A stretch of DNA of 64,000 nucleotides from Chalciporus piperatus (taxonomy: Eukaryota > Basidiomycota > Agaricomycetes > Boletales > Boletaceae), in contig JBBPTG010000083.1 of the NCBI GenBank assembly GCA_038093975.1, positions 1 to 64,000 of the forward strand. The letters are read 5' to 3'. The notes under the pieces are model-generated. The model ran no database searches, had not been told where the DNA came from, and saw only the letters and a program-made list of their open reading frames with translations. Each line of letters starts with the position of its first letter. The first letter of the stretch is position 1. Both the position numbers and the translations under genes were made by a program. This document shows, one piece after another, positions 42,647 through 54,708 of the stretch.

Positions 42647-43802
42647 ATGTGTGGGAGATACGCGCTCGGTCTCCAGGTGATTTTGGGGTACCAATCCTTG
42701 GGATGGTACAACGCTGACGCTTTGTAGCGTGCTCAGATTCGCGGGCTACCTGGTTACCCACAGCTTGCAATCGGTCAATGGGTTGGCGAGGACGAGTTCA
42801 CGGTTCGTTCTATCACCTCTACCTCCTACTTATCATTTCATACTTTATCGAACAGCCCCGCTACAACATAGCTCCCAATACCAACGCGCCTGTGATCAGA
42901 CGGCAAGCCGGCACTGAGCAGGATTCAAACGGGACATCCTCCGACTCTCTCATCATGCAAACTATGCGCTGGGGGGTTCACTACGGCAAGGAAGGTGCTA
43001 AGGGATCTCACGCTATCAATGCACGATCCGAGAACCTCGTTGAAGGTCATGGAATGTGGAACAAGTTCCGAGGCAAAAACCGCTGTGTCGTCGTATGCCA
43101 AGGGTACGACACTTCTTCCCTGACTGACCATTGGTTAATTCGGGGGACAGGTACTACGAATGGCAGACCAAAGGCAAGGACAAATTTCCACACTTTACCA
43201 AGCACTCGGACGACAAGGTCATGCTCATGGCAGGACTCTACGAAGAAGCTATCGACAAAGGTACCATCTTCCCTCTGTTCTTGTTCATTTTTGGGGAACG
43301 TCGACCATACCTTAGATCGTTCACAACCGACGTACACTTTCGCAATCGTCACCACCGACGCAAGTAAAGCCTTGAGTTGGCTGCATGATCGACAGCCGGT
43401 CATATTTTCCAGCATGGACGAAATTAATCGTTGGCTAGACACTTCTTCGCAAGCCTGGTCCTCCGATCTTGCCCGTCTGCTTCACCCCTGGGATGTCCCT
43501 GAGTCGCCACTCCAATGGTGCCGTGTCTCTTCGAGTATACTCAGTCGATTTCGTTCTCAATTGCCTGTTTCCGTTCCAGCTATCAAGTCCCGAAAGAAGT
43601 TGGCAAGGTCGGCACGGAGTCGGCCAAATTTATTGAGCCCATCGCAAACCGAAAAGATGGCATTCAGGCGATGTTTGCAAAGCAACGATCGAAGGTGGCT
43701 GACTTGAAACGCAAACGTAGTCCCACACCACCTGCCACCACCACCACCTCCATCAAGGTACCAAAGAAGGAGCATGAGGATAAAAAGGTGAAGTTGGAGT
43801 GA
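42647..43802 (+). CDS. HMCES: SRAP-domain protein, HMCES/YedK family, 292 aa
   Basis: Six exons close in frame: 42647-42676, 42737-42802, 42856-43103, 43151-43260, 43316-43517, 43580-43802. The start MCGRYALGL places the catalytic Cys at position 2, exposed after removal of Met. Further SRAP landmarks are PRYNIAPNTNAPVI, MRWGVHYG, INARSENLVE, CQGYYEWQTKGKDKFPHF (the YEW and His/Glu region) and TIVTTD-like AIVTTDASKALSWLHDRQPV. These proteins form a covalent crosslink with abasic sites in single-stranded DNA and protect replication forks. The C-terminal 45 residues are Lys/Arg-rich (LKRKRSPTPP, VPKKEHEDKKVKLE) and likely carry a nuclear-localisation signal. The gene is tail-to-tail with the cytidylyltransferase gene, 185 bp apart. 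Confidence 0.93.
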
Positions 43803-43987
43803 TTTACCCGGCCCGTTTCGTGCATATGTGATTTGTGAGATTTAATATTCGTATGTTTGAAAGGGATGCCCGGGAAGAGATAATAATGACAACAGTTCAC
43901 GCCCTGGTAGTTTATTGTATAACAATCTGTTGATATCTACGATGAATCTAGTGATGAAACCTTGCAGCCTGATCAGAAATTAGTGTT

Positions 43988-45282
43988 TTAGACCTGTGGT
44001 TTTGGGCTTTGACTTCGACTACTTTTATCCTCGAAGTCAGAGCCTTCAGCCTTGAGTTCTGCGTGCCCCATCTTCTCTAGTTTCTGATCAAAATCCCGGT
44101 TACGATATCCCGACACGATACGTTCCAGTAGATCAGAGGTGGAAACGCCTGGCGTACGGCGAGTCGGAATGAATTGTCCTGGGTTGCAAGTCGATCAGCT
44201 CGTTGATGCAGTCAACCGGAAAGGAGCCTTGCCTCTCTCTTTCACAAACGCATACACATCTTCGTGACCTTCAGAGACGTATGGGTCTTCGTCATGTGCA
44301 ACGTAATCAATCTTCCATTTGTCCAAAAATGAAGAATCGAGAACCCATGGGCAATCCGGAATAACCTCGTCCACCCAACGGCAATGACGAACAGCTTCGC
44401 ATCTGTCCAAGATGAGCAAGACAAGAAACCAGTATGAGGTAACACAGACCGTTCTTGGTGACTCATGACACATCGAGCCTTGTACGTTTGGACATCCTCA
44501 TCGGAATTCACACCCACCAGAAGGTAGACATTCGGGAACGAAAGTTTTGCCTGTCGAAGCTGCAAAGCATGACTGTTTTTTCAATAGTTAGACATAATGA
44601 TCGACCAAACGCGCTTCTACGCACCCGAAGTGAAAGAGGTCATAGACGCCTGAAGACCATTTGAGCAGGAAATATCGGCAAAAGATCAAGGTGAGACTCA
44701 CCGTCGGCGAATATGCGAACTGGCCTGTCAGTTGGGGATGGATTGATGCGGTACTTCCGACCGGGTTCGCCGTTGATGGCCCGCCTCACGAAAGCCTGGA
44801 TGTCATCGGGGGTGAGCCCCGAAGGATCGACGGACGCAGAATGATACGGGGGTTCCCCTAATACCAAAACTGGAAGCGCCGTTGGTGGAGGTGTAGGATG
44901 CCGAGAAGTGGATGGAGAAGCTACATTGTCGTCGATCTGAGATGTTAGGGTTGAGTTCGAGGAGGCGTGGTGCAAGGTAGGGTATAGGAACCCTTTGGAT
45001 GCCTGGTGCGGACCCGCACCCGCGGTTACGCTGGACTCGACGTCGCCATCGTATGTTTGAGAATCCGTTCCGTCGTCGGAGAGCATACTGGATGCCAGCT
45101 GATGCCGAGCCCGAGAAGCAGATTTGTGCTGAGCACTTTGGGCACGGTTTGCACGGCCAGAGACTGGGATCGAGACTGCTGAGCGCCCATCATCTGTCAA
45201 AGGGTCGTTATCCTCTTCTGAGCTATATGATGCAAATTAATGAGGCTAGTATTTGACACTGGAATGATAACTTGCGCATCAT
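43988..45282 (-). CDS. PCT1: Choline-phosphate cytidylyltransferase, about 346 aa
   Basis: Makes CDP-choline from CTP and phosphocholine, the control step of the Kennedy pathway. Exons: 45282-45272 (tentative), 45222-44702, 44649-44625 (25 nt), 44572-44450, 44402-44233, 44178-43988. A disordered N-terminal 130 residues precede [20 protein letters not shown], with the nucleotide-binding HxGH at about 184-187. Downstream are [34 protein letters not shown] and the [15 protein letters not shown] signature. A short Ser-rich tail ends KPQV. The intron 44232-44179 must use a GC donor (GCAAGG...CCAG) to keep [12 protein letters not shown] in frame. The first exon (11 nt, Met-Met-Arg) was chosen because it gives the needed phase; the start is the least certain part. 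Confidence 0.88.
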
Positions 45283-45499
45283 AAGTGGGTGAGCCTGTGG
45301 GATGTGGATATTTTCCAAACGAACGCTTGGAGTGCAAAGTCTTTTTGTGATGGTGAAGTAGGTCTGCTGGCTGCTCCATGGCAGAATTTGTGCAGTCCGA
45401 GGTTGGAGAGAAGTCGAGGAGAAGGGCCCCGATGTCACTATCCAACGCACGTGACTCCAAGTATTTGTATTACGCTCACAACTTCGAAACCAGACCGAC

Positions 45500-48128
45500 A
45501 TGGACATGGACAGCACAGAAGCCGACAAGGTCAGAAACGGAGCATCCAGGTCGAACGGGGGTTCGAGGGCAATTCTCCCCCTGCTGCTCGCTTTCGGTTC
45601 CGCCCTGTTTAGGTTGAGCTCAGTCTTCGCCTCACCATCCGAAGACTATGCACTGTGTTCGCTGGATAGCAAAATATATACCGTTGACGAAACATACCCC
45701 AACGTTGAGTGTATCCTCGTCAGTGGCTCCCTCATCGCAGATGTGGGCAACCTAGGTGGGCTTCGACCTCGTTCCTCTCACACTCTCACCACAACTTGTG
45801 CAACCAGCGGACTTGAGAGCACGCTGGCGGAGACCTCGCACCGCGCTACATGTCGCCGGAGTCCAGATACCATGGCCATTAGATTTTTGGCAGTCTACGT
45901 TACCCGTGTCATTCTTGGAACCAGGTAGCATCGTTGTCCCAGGTCTCGCAGGTAGGGCTTTGTATGAAATTACGAAGCATGTGCAATACCAACCTATGAT
46001 AGACGCTCATGCACACGTTCTGCAATACGGTGCTGCAATGAATCTTGACCTGGCGGGTTGCAAATCAAAGCAAGGTGCTCGTTCCCTCTATAGGTAGTAT
46101 CGCTCGTTCTCACAGCAAAAATCAAATTTAGAGGTACTTCGACGGCTTGTCACCTACGTCAAATCGCACTCGGACATACTAAGTGACCCATCCCGCTGGA
46201 TCATTGGAATGGGATGGGATCAGAATCTGTGGTCAGACCAACAGTATCCCACTGCAGTCCGTATCGTCATGTTCATCAGAGTCCAGCAGAGTATGAATTT
46301 CCTGATGAACGACCACAGGATGACTTCGACTCGGAATCTCTCCTACTGGGCCGTCGAATTTACCTCGATCGCGTAGACGCTCATGCAGCATGGGTTTCTA
46401 ATCGCGTACTGCGGTTGATGGGCAACGTTCCTCTCGAGGTAGATGGCGGGGACATTATCCGTGGCCCCTCCGGAAAACCCACAGGTAAAGACACTCATGA
46501 CCTCACATACCAAGATGACCTCATGGAATGCAGGAATTTTTGTGGACAACGCAATGGCCCTCATCCCGGTACCGGCGCCTACGAAAGCGCAGCTGACAGA
46601 GTACTTTGATAGGACTGTCAAAGATGCTCACGCTGTGGGCCTGACCTCAATCCACGACGCTGCAACCGAACCTCATATGATCGAGTTCTATCAAGAGTAT
46701 GCTCTGCGCAGCCTATCCGCTGCAACCCCACTGACTCATGCATAGATATGCTACGTCTCGGAAGCTGCCTGTGCGTGCTTTGTCCAACAGCAAATATGCT
46801 AATATTTCATCCACGTTACGTAGCTCCGGCTCTACCTCATGGGTAACATCGAATCAGATGTTTACTGGGGTAAAAACATAACACGCCTGATCGACTACGG
46901 CATCTCCGAGCGTCTCAACCTGCGCAGCGTGAAGCTCTTTACCGATGGCACGTTCACCCAGTTTCCCGAGCTCTGTAGCTGACTTGTGATTGAAGGTGCC
47001 CTCGGCTCTTTCGGAGCAGCTCTATTAGAACCAGTTCGTATTATACTGTATGACTTAAACTAACACTTATATTTTGACAGTACTCGGATAACCCATCAAC
47101 AAACGGGATTATGCGCGTGCAACCTCAAACACTGTCAACTTTCGTCAAACAATTTTGGGAAGATGGGTGGCAAGTTGTGCGTGATCCACATTGACATGTT
47201 TCTAGCATCTTTGACTTTTGTCATACCGGTCCAGAATATCCATTGTATCGGTGACCGTGCCAACCACGTCGTGCTTGACATATTTGAAGATGTACTGTCG
47301 AACTCGGAACACGGCAATGCAACTGAACGACGCCCACGCATCGAACATGCGCAAATCATGACCCTCGAGGACTTGGAGCGAGTTGGAAGACTTGAAGGCA
47401 TGTCTTTGTAGCGGGTCGTCCATCTAGCTCTGATGAGGAACAGTGATACCCAGTGTTCAGCCTACACACGCGTGAGTCCATTATTCGGCTGCATTCAGAA
47501 GTCGTGTGCTGAGATAACCCCCCATTTTCAGGACGAGCGACATGTGGTATGCGGAGCGACGTCTGGTAAGTACATAGTCAAACAAGTGAGTCAACGCGCT
47601 CCTGACGGTATCCCTTAGGGCCCGGACAGAATCAAGGGAGCGTACGCATACCAGACGATGATCCAGTAAGCCTTACTTGCATATCGTTGTGATGTTTATT
47701 TATCCTCTCCAAAAGAACATCGAAGACGGGCATTCTACCCCTTGGTTCCGACTTTCCCGTCGAAGGGATCAACCCCCTTTTGGGATTCTACGCTGCAGTA
47801 TCCCGCCTCTCCCTTTCCGGGGACTCGCCGCATGGATCCCAAGGATGGTGCGACCTCTGTTCAGGTCTTCATTGCCTTGATAGGTTATTGAGTCATATGC
47901 AGGTTCCCGTCTGAGCGTCTCACACGGGCCCAAGCCCTCAAAGGAATGACTCTGGATGCTGCCTACGCCGCGTTCGCTGAGGCGAAAATCGGTTCACTCT
48001 CGATTGGAAAGAAATCAGACTTTGTGGTCCTGGATCGGGACATAATGACCGTCCCTGTGTCAGAAATCCTTCAAACGAAAGTGAAGGCGACGGTCATAGA
48101 CGGAGAGGTGGTATATGGAAATCTATGA
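45500..48128 (+). CDS. YtcJ-like amidohydrolase, membrane-anchored, 612 aa
   Basis: Sixteen exons close in frame: 45500-45755, 45808-45951, 46003-46074, 46132-46256, 46319-46484, 46534-46696, 46746-46770 (25 nt), 46824-46947, 46996-47033, 47081-47176, 47235-47397, 47444-47471, 47532-47565, 47619-47665, 47716-47847, 47903-48128. Residues about 24-43 form a hydrophobic N-terminal anchor. Metal-binding features are GLADAHAHVLQ (HxH, 136-138), VNIHCIGDRA (His 406), RIEHAQIM and GSDFPVEGINP (Asp near 506). The C-terminus has the usual LDAAYAAFAEAKIGSLSIGK beta-sandwich return. The natural substrate of this family in fungi is unknown. Two introns (46948-46995, 47398-47443) need GC donors. Confidence 0.9.
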
Positions 48129-48328
48129 ACCCGATACCACCAGAGATACCACACCTTCTATAGCGCTCGCAACAATTTCCCGTATATGTGGTCGCACCCA
48201 TCGTGTCCTATAAATGTTTTTGCACTCCTTTTTTCTATGGACCTCGCAGTCCCATGCTCTGTTAGCAGGTAAACTACAACTACAATATGCAACGAAAGGG
48301 TATAGGTGAGAATCGTCATACCAAACCA

Positions 48329-50671
48329 CTACCGCTCGTCATGAGTATGACTCTCGAGTCCTGCTTTGCTCACCCTCCGCATGGGTTGGAGCGTGTTCTC
48401 ATCAACCGGAGCCCTCCGCACATGTCGATAACGTCCCTCTCTATCCTTGATCTCCATGTCCTGACCCATTGCAACCTCCCCTACTTCGTCCGAATCTTGA
48501 ACAGTGAACATAGGTGGCAGACTCTCCCTCATGTGACCTGGCCTCCGACTCTGTGCGGCGTACACCTGGTCCCCCGCCCCATCTCCCTGCCCGGGTGCCA
48601 TGGACACCACACCAACTGATTTTCCACCGAGTTCTTGCTCCTCGAAGACCATCAACTCCGAGACGAACCCAATGTTCGGAGAGATGCCTTTTCGGCGCTC
48701 GAGAACGAATGCGTACGCACGCGAGAGTGTCCAGTGATTTGCATGTATGAGATAGGCCATCACGGCCGTCACAGAACGCGACTTGCCCGCTTTGCAGTGC
48801 ACGTAGGTGCTCGCTCCGAACAAACTCGCATCATCTTTGCAAAAAAAAAAAAGAGAACCAAGTCAAAACACGATCGGGACAAGATGTTTGATGCACGTTT
48901 CCAATCGCAACAGGGATGGAAAATAGAAATAAATCGCCCTACCTAGTACACCACAAGCCTCTTTCAATCCCAGGGTGATTTTGTCCTCTTCGACTGTATC
49001 CCTCATCGGTATTTTAACGTATCGCTCGAAATTTCCCCTCAGATTGAGCCCATGATTGTCATCACACTCTGCGGCAATGTTGAGTATCCGCTTGATCCCA
49101 AGTGATTTGAGTTCCTCCACGTGTTCGGGGAGGGTTAGTTCCGGGCCGAGATACAGGGAATTCGGGAGAATCGTCGAGACTGTGAAGGGTGGAAATTCTC
49201 CCCCTTCTGTCGAAGCTGTCTGCAGGTCATCTGGTCGTGCCGTGCTTGGCGAAGGAGAGTAATTCCTGTCACCAAGTGGAGTCTCAGGGGTGCGGGGTGG
49301 TGTTGGGCGACTGAACATGGGTGATGGGGGTGGGAGGAATTCGGCTGGGCTGGTTGTCCAACGCGGCGATGAGGCGGGCGGCGTGTGATTTGAATGAAGG
49401 AGATTGAGGTGGGACGGAGACTGGGGAGGAAGGTAGAGCGTGTTACAATTCGGACTCGCGCTTTGTTGGGAGGGGGAGATAGGAAGGGTTGCCGAGCGTG
49501 TAGTGCGGATTTGTAGACGGGGAAGAGTGAGTTGTTGTTCATCTCCAGTTGGTACAATGCGAGTGAGATTTGGCACGCTTGGACGTCGTGGAGGTGCTGG
49601 ACGACGGAATGAGAGGTGTGAGGGTGGAGGGGAACAGCTGGGATCATCATGTTGATCTGAAGTAATGGGGGGCATTAATGGTAGTGGTGAGGGTGTTGGC
49701 TGGTCGATCTCAAAGAGGGTTTGTGTGGGAGCAGAAGTGTTCAACTGGGAGAGTCCTTTAAACTTGGCGCTCTTTGGTGGTGTATCTGGAGCGTCGAGTG
49801 GGGGAGAGGGCAAGTCTGCCATGGCGATATAATTTTGAAGAAGTGGATGAGACTGAGCAACTGCGATACCACCTCGTAAGTAATGTACACGACCAGGCCC
49901 GAGAAGCGAGGAAAGGACAGAGAGGAGTGCCCAAGCTGTGACTTGGAGGTTGTCCTTTTCGGACTCGTCTGTTTCCCCGCCGTGTATTATGACAACGTCA
50001 CCATCCCAAGGAGCACCTTGCGCCGACAGTAGGTCCCAGTGATGCTTATCCGTGTCTGAGGTAATGAACTGGCGAAGAGCGCCCAGGGATTGGAAGCCGC
50101 CGCCAGGTTTCCGACATCGTTTGAGGATGAGAGAGGGAATAGAGATGTTGATACTGTCAACAAAGTGTGATGCCTGATAGGCTGTCAGTGGACGAGTGTC
50201 GATCAATATGGGACTTCGGCTAGCGGAAAGACGGTCGTGCAATATTACTGGATCCCAAGCGGGCGCGGCCAGAACGGAAGGTGGGGGAGATAAAGAACGG
50301 TCTAAGTGATTGTGTCCGTCGCCCGGGGGGCGAGAATCGTCTGGAGTGTAGTATATACTTGAAGCTGCGCTGGGCGGGGGGCGATCCGGGGGATGCAGTT
50401 TTGGGAGATTGGAAAAGGAGCGTATTGGGCGGAGACGGAGATTGTTTTGTACGCTTTCTCGCAGCTTGGCGAGGTCGGCGAGTGCGCGCGTGAGGTCGTC
50501 TTGCTCACCGTCGTCTTGGAGAATATCATCATTGAGGGCGAGGTCATGGATGATCGCATCGAGGTCGTCGTCTTCACTGTCGTCGATGCGGTCGGGTTCG
50601 ACAGCGACGTTGGACCGAAACGTCGCTGGCTTGAGGGTCAGCATCGGTGGCTTTGGGTGTTTGGTGGACAT
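48329..50671 (-). CDS. MAPK phosphatase-like: rhodanese plus dual-specificity phosphatase, 744 aa
   Basis: Two exons, 50671-48943 and 48834-48329. Residues about 140-285 resemble a rhodanese/Cdc25-homology domain (SPILIDTRPLTAYQASHFVD, DVVIIHGGETDESEK, VHYLRGGIAVAQ), as found at the N-terminus of MAP kinase phosphatases. Residues 290-510 are Pro/Ser-rich and probably disordered. The dual-specificity domain runs from about 515 (STILPNSLYLGPELT) through LGIKRILNIAAECDD to the catalytic loop VHCKAGKSRSVTAVMAYLI, with Cys near 591. It then reaches RKGISPNIGFVSELMVFE. The intron falls just before the catalytic loop. Docking of a MAPK by the N-terminal part is inferred from family architecture. The gene is convergent with the amidohydrolase and divergent (169 bp) from the Def1-like gene. 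Confidence 0.88.
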
Positions 50672-50840
50672 TGGCAGGAGCAGGAGGGGCGAGAGCGATC
50701 ATGGGGGTGCAAGGGGGGGTCATGGAGGGGTCACGTCATTTACGTGGGGGGGTCTACTTGTGAATTGAAACTCCACTCATTCTTTGGATTGTCGCGGTCG
50801 AGGGAGAGTCGTTTAGTGTTTTTCTTCTTGTCTCACAATC

Positions 50841-53800
50841 ATGTCGTACAAATCGTCTGCTTTCCGGGCTCAACCATCCTCTGATGCTGCTCAGTCAAAC
50901 TACCGCTCACAGGTCCAGCAGCTCCAGGAATTCTTCCCCGACTACTCTGTCGAAGGTACAGCTTTCTCGCGCGGTCATGCACGGACTACTCAATATTTCG
51001 AATAGACCTCCAATCTCTGTTGCTTGAAGTAGCAGGGGACGCAGAGCTTGCTGCTGCCAGAATTAGCGAAGGTTTACTCGTCCATCTCGTCTTTCATCAT
51101 CAATTTTGCTAATTGCTTCTTATACCACAGGTCATGCAGAGCAATGGGGATCCGTGAAAACCAAGAAAGACAAAAAGACTCCCACTCCCTCCAACTCTCA
51201 CTCAAAGGACCATTCCATCTCTCGCGATCGCACAGACTCACGTGGCGGTCGTGGCGGTCGTGGTGGTCGCGGTGGTCCTTCAAGGGGTGCTTCTGCCCGT
51301 GGCCGCGGCTCTGCACGAGGCGGCCCAGCTGCTAATGGACACGCCTCGCGTTTCTTGCAGCCCGGTAAAACCTCCTCACCTGCCCCTGATTCAGCAGACA
51401 AACACGCTGTCGAGGATCTCACTGAGCCCGCTCAATCCGACAACCCAGACTCTGCAAATGGCATCTCCACACCCGCACAGGATTCTCCTTCCGCCCCAAA
51501 TCTCCCTTTAGAACCCTCTGTGTCTGATCCGTCCCTCCCCGCCCAGTCAACTTCCACTCCTTCATCGTGGGGTGCATCTCCATGGGGTGCACAAGACCCC
51601 TCGACCTCTTCACCTGTTGTATCAAAACCCCCATTATCCGCTGCTCCAAAGCCCACAAAGCTGCCAGCAACGTCCAAACTTTCTTGGGCTCAAATTGCAC
51701 GGTCAGTTGATTCATTTTGCTCTCTACATCCTCTCATCGCATTTTATGCAGACCGCAAGAAAAACCAACCCTTGCTCCCCCACCGCCAGCTGCACCGCGC
51801 GTTCCTCCTTCGGCTCTTGAGCCAGTTGAACTCGCTCCAGGACTGCACACCAATGACGATTCGAACATTGTTGGCGAGGGTTGGGAAGATCCGATAACAG
51901 TGCAACCCCAAACATGGGATGACGAACCTCAGGTCAAACCTCCTCCTGAAGATGCATGGTCATCACCAGCACAAACACAGCCAGATGTTCAGGAAGAAGC
52001 CCTCACCCCTGTGGAGGAGGAACCTGTCGTTGAGACGACAGCACCCGCGTCGCCAGAACAAGCTCAAGCACAACAACAACTAGCGGAAGAACCAGCAGTC
52101 ATCCCTGCACCCTCAAAGTCTCCTGTTTCTGTTCCGGCAAGGCAGTCTGTTGCTTCGCATCGCAGTGCAATTAGGCACAAGGCAACCGACCAGGCAGTGG
52201 TTATGCCAACCTCGAGCTTTGCACCCGGTCTCGAAAAAGTTGGCATGCAGTTCGGCAGTTTGAGTCTTGGTGGGGATGTGATTGAGCCGTCTCCGTGAGC
52301 AGTATTTAACCGCGACTTTACTTTGACTGATTGTGTTTCCAGCACTGAGCCAGCGCCTGCTGCAGAGCCGGCTCCAGTGAAGATCATGCAGTCACCTCAA
52401 CAACCCATACAATCATTGCCGTCGCAAGCTTCAGCTCAAAAATCGCCTGCTACAACATCCCCTGCTCAACCTCCCACGACGTCATCCCCTCAGTTCGTTC
52501 CACCTCAACAACAAACTGCTCCTCCCGCCGCTTCTCCTCCTGTTGCTCCTGCACCCGCATCCCTCTCTCAATCACAGACATCCCTCACATCCTCCCTTAC
52601 TCACCCCGCGATCCCAACGTCTGTCAGCCAGCCCGTAATGTCCAGCTCCCCTGCATTCTCACAACAGCAACCTCAGGCAAGCATCCACCCATCCCTCTCC
52701 CAACACCAACATCAAGCGGCTTTGACTCAACACCAAGCACCTATGCATCACCAATATTCACACCATGGCCTCCCTACTCACCTCGATGCCGCTCAAAACC
52801 CCGCCCAGCAATCTCCTCACCACGCAGCTCAACCCTCACAACCCCAAGCTACTGCAGCTCACTCAGCATATTTCCGGCAAGCAGAAGCTCCCTATTTCCA
52901 TACCCCTACGCCACCAGCTGGTCAGGGCCAGGACTACAATGTCTTTGGTCAGATTGGCCAGCAACACCCCTCGCAAGCCTCACACTTGGGCGGGTTCAGT
53001 AACAATGATTACGGGTATAGTGATAATCAGAGGGTACGTATCCTGGTTCATTCTTTGTCACTACTTATGTTCCCCAGGGCTTCTACGATTCGTACGCTCA
53101 ATCTCCGGGCTTCGGAGGAAGTCGCAACGTTTTGGGTCATGACGATGTCAAGGGTCTTCCAGCCTCCCAACAACTCCCTGGAAACAATGTTCTTCCTCCT
53201 ACGAGTGCGCAATCTTCGCAACTACCTCCGCAAGCTGGCGCGCAACAACAACCTTCTGGTGGCCAAGGCCCCCAGCAAAGCTATCCCCCTCCCGTCCCCT
53301 ATTACTATCCCTACCCGCAAAACCAATATTACGGCACCCCATACAACTCAGCGTACGGTGTGCCTCAACCCTTCGTCAAATACCCCACAATGTTCCAGCC
53401 AGGCCCTCCTGCCCAAGGTGCTGCACCATCTCCCGGAGCCAAGGAAGGCCCAGGTTCTGTCCAGTCCCAGTCGGACCACTATGGTCGTGGACTTTATGGG
53501 CAACAACACCAGCTTCCTGGCTCAGCATATGACGATCTTGGATACCAGCACCACGCTCCCCAGCACAACCACGCACCTGGAATCAACAACCTCACGTCGA
53601 ATGAATACAGCAAACACCCTCAGTTGTATGGCGGTCAGGCAATTCAGAGTTTCGTGGGTCTGGGTCAGGGCAATGCAGCTGCATCGGGTCCGTCGCTCGG
53701 TCAACGCGCGGGTGGTACGTCCCCTGAGACATCACACAAACCCTACTCCCAAAACGTTGGTGTAAAATACGGTGGTGCAGGTGTCGGCGTCGGGCAAGGG

Positions 53801-54022
53801 GTTGGCCAACCTCAAGCCGGACGCGGCGGTCAACAAGCGCACACTCAAGGCGGTTTCTACGGGGGTAACCGCTTCGGTTCAAGCGCTGGCGCTGGTGGAC
53901 CTCCACAACAAGTGCAGCAGGGCGCTCAAGGTCCCCAAGGCCATGTGGGGTACCCTCAAGGCAACTCGGAAGCCAACTTTTACCAGTATCAGCCAAGACA
54001 GCAACAGGGCTACTGGCAGTAA
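50841..54022 (+). CDS. DEF1: Def1-like RNA polymerase II degradation factor, CUE domain, 976 aa
   Basis: Six exons close in frame: 50841-50955, 51006-51071, 51131-51701, 51752-52294, 52343-53033, 53078-54022. A CUE-type ubiquitin-binding fold occupies residues about 24-66 (VQQLQEFFPDYSVEDLQSLL, AELAAARISEGHAEQW). A KTKKDKK stretch follows, then an RGG-type run (about 95-125). The remaining 850 residues are disordered: Pro/Ser/Ala, then Gln/His-rich, ending Gly/Gln/Tyr-rich with a terminal GYWQ. In yeast, Def1 is proteolytically processed by the proteasome and recruits the Elongin-Cullin ligase to stalled Pol II. The CUE plus Gln-rich layout matches, though the tail aligns poorly by nature. 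A GYWQ/GYYQ-like end is common in basidiomycete homologues as I recall them. Confidence 0.82.
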
Positions 54023-54708
54023 TTAAGCAATGTTTTAGTTGACCGTTCTTTGTGTGTTCTGCTCGTGTCTGGCTTCCTTTTCTCTCTCTCTTTTCCTATA
54101 CATATCTCGCCTCTCATCCTGTTTCTTTTGCTTCAGCTGTTTTGATATCATAGTTGTTACAGTTCCGTAGCAGTATGCATTGCAATGTACCTCATAGCAA
54201 CATGTCTCCAACAAGCAGCTTTCCCGCTCTGAACTCACTGGTGGCCGAAGATATGCATACCCCAGGCTAGACCACACTTACACGTCCACTTGCCTCTGTC
54301 ATACTTTCTGGGACGTCCACATCTAAAAGTCGGGAGTCCTGGGACTGACAAATTAACTTGAGCTTGAGCGTTTTTTGTTACTCTAGCAATGTGTCAAATA
54401 GGCGAATTGGGTAGGGTTATAATGCCAAAGCTGGCCAGAAAGACATTTCCAGTGCAGTCAAAATCGGCTGTACATATCCAATGTGACAATAACCGCAATA
54501 CATGTAATCATAAATATACAACGAGAGAAGGTCGCAAAGCGTATCGAAAACATAGCAAACACGGCGACATAGACGAAGTTTGTGCGGATCCGGAAAATCA
54601 TAACGTCCTCAGGCCTCAGGACGGTAACATACTAGGTAAGGATCATATAAGATATGTCGCAGAACGCGGGGGAGGCGAGCGGGAATGGCACAAGACGGAG
54701 CGAGGAAA
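54023..54708. other. Convergent intergenic region
   Basis: It separates the stops of the Def1-like gene (+) and the SAP membrane-protein gene (-). An open frame at 54389-54772 has no domain, poor composition and overlaps the neighbour's coding exon on the other strand. I see no gene. Confidence 0.4.

Noticed and set aside
48514..48946. Plus-strand ORFs across the phosphatase gene
   Set aside because: Antisense shadows of the well-supported dual-specificity phosphatase exons.
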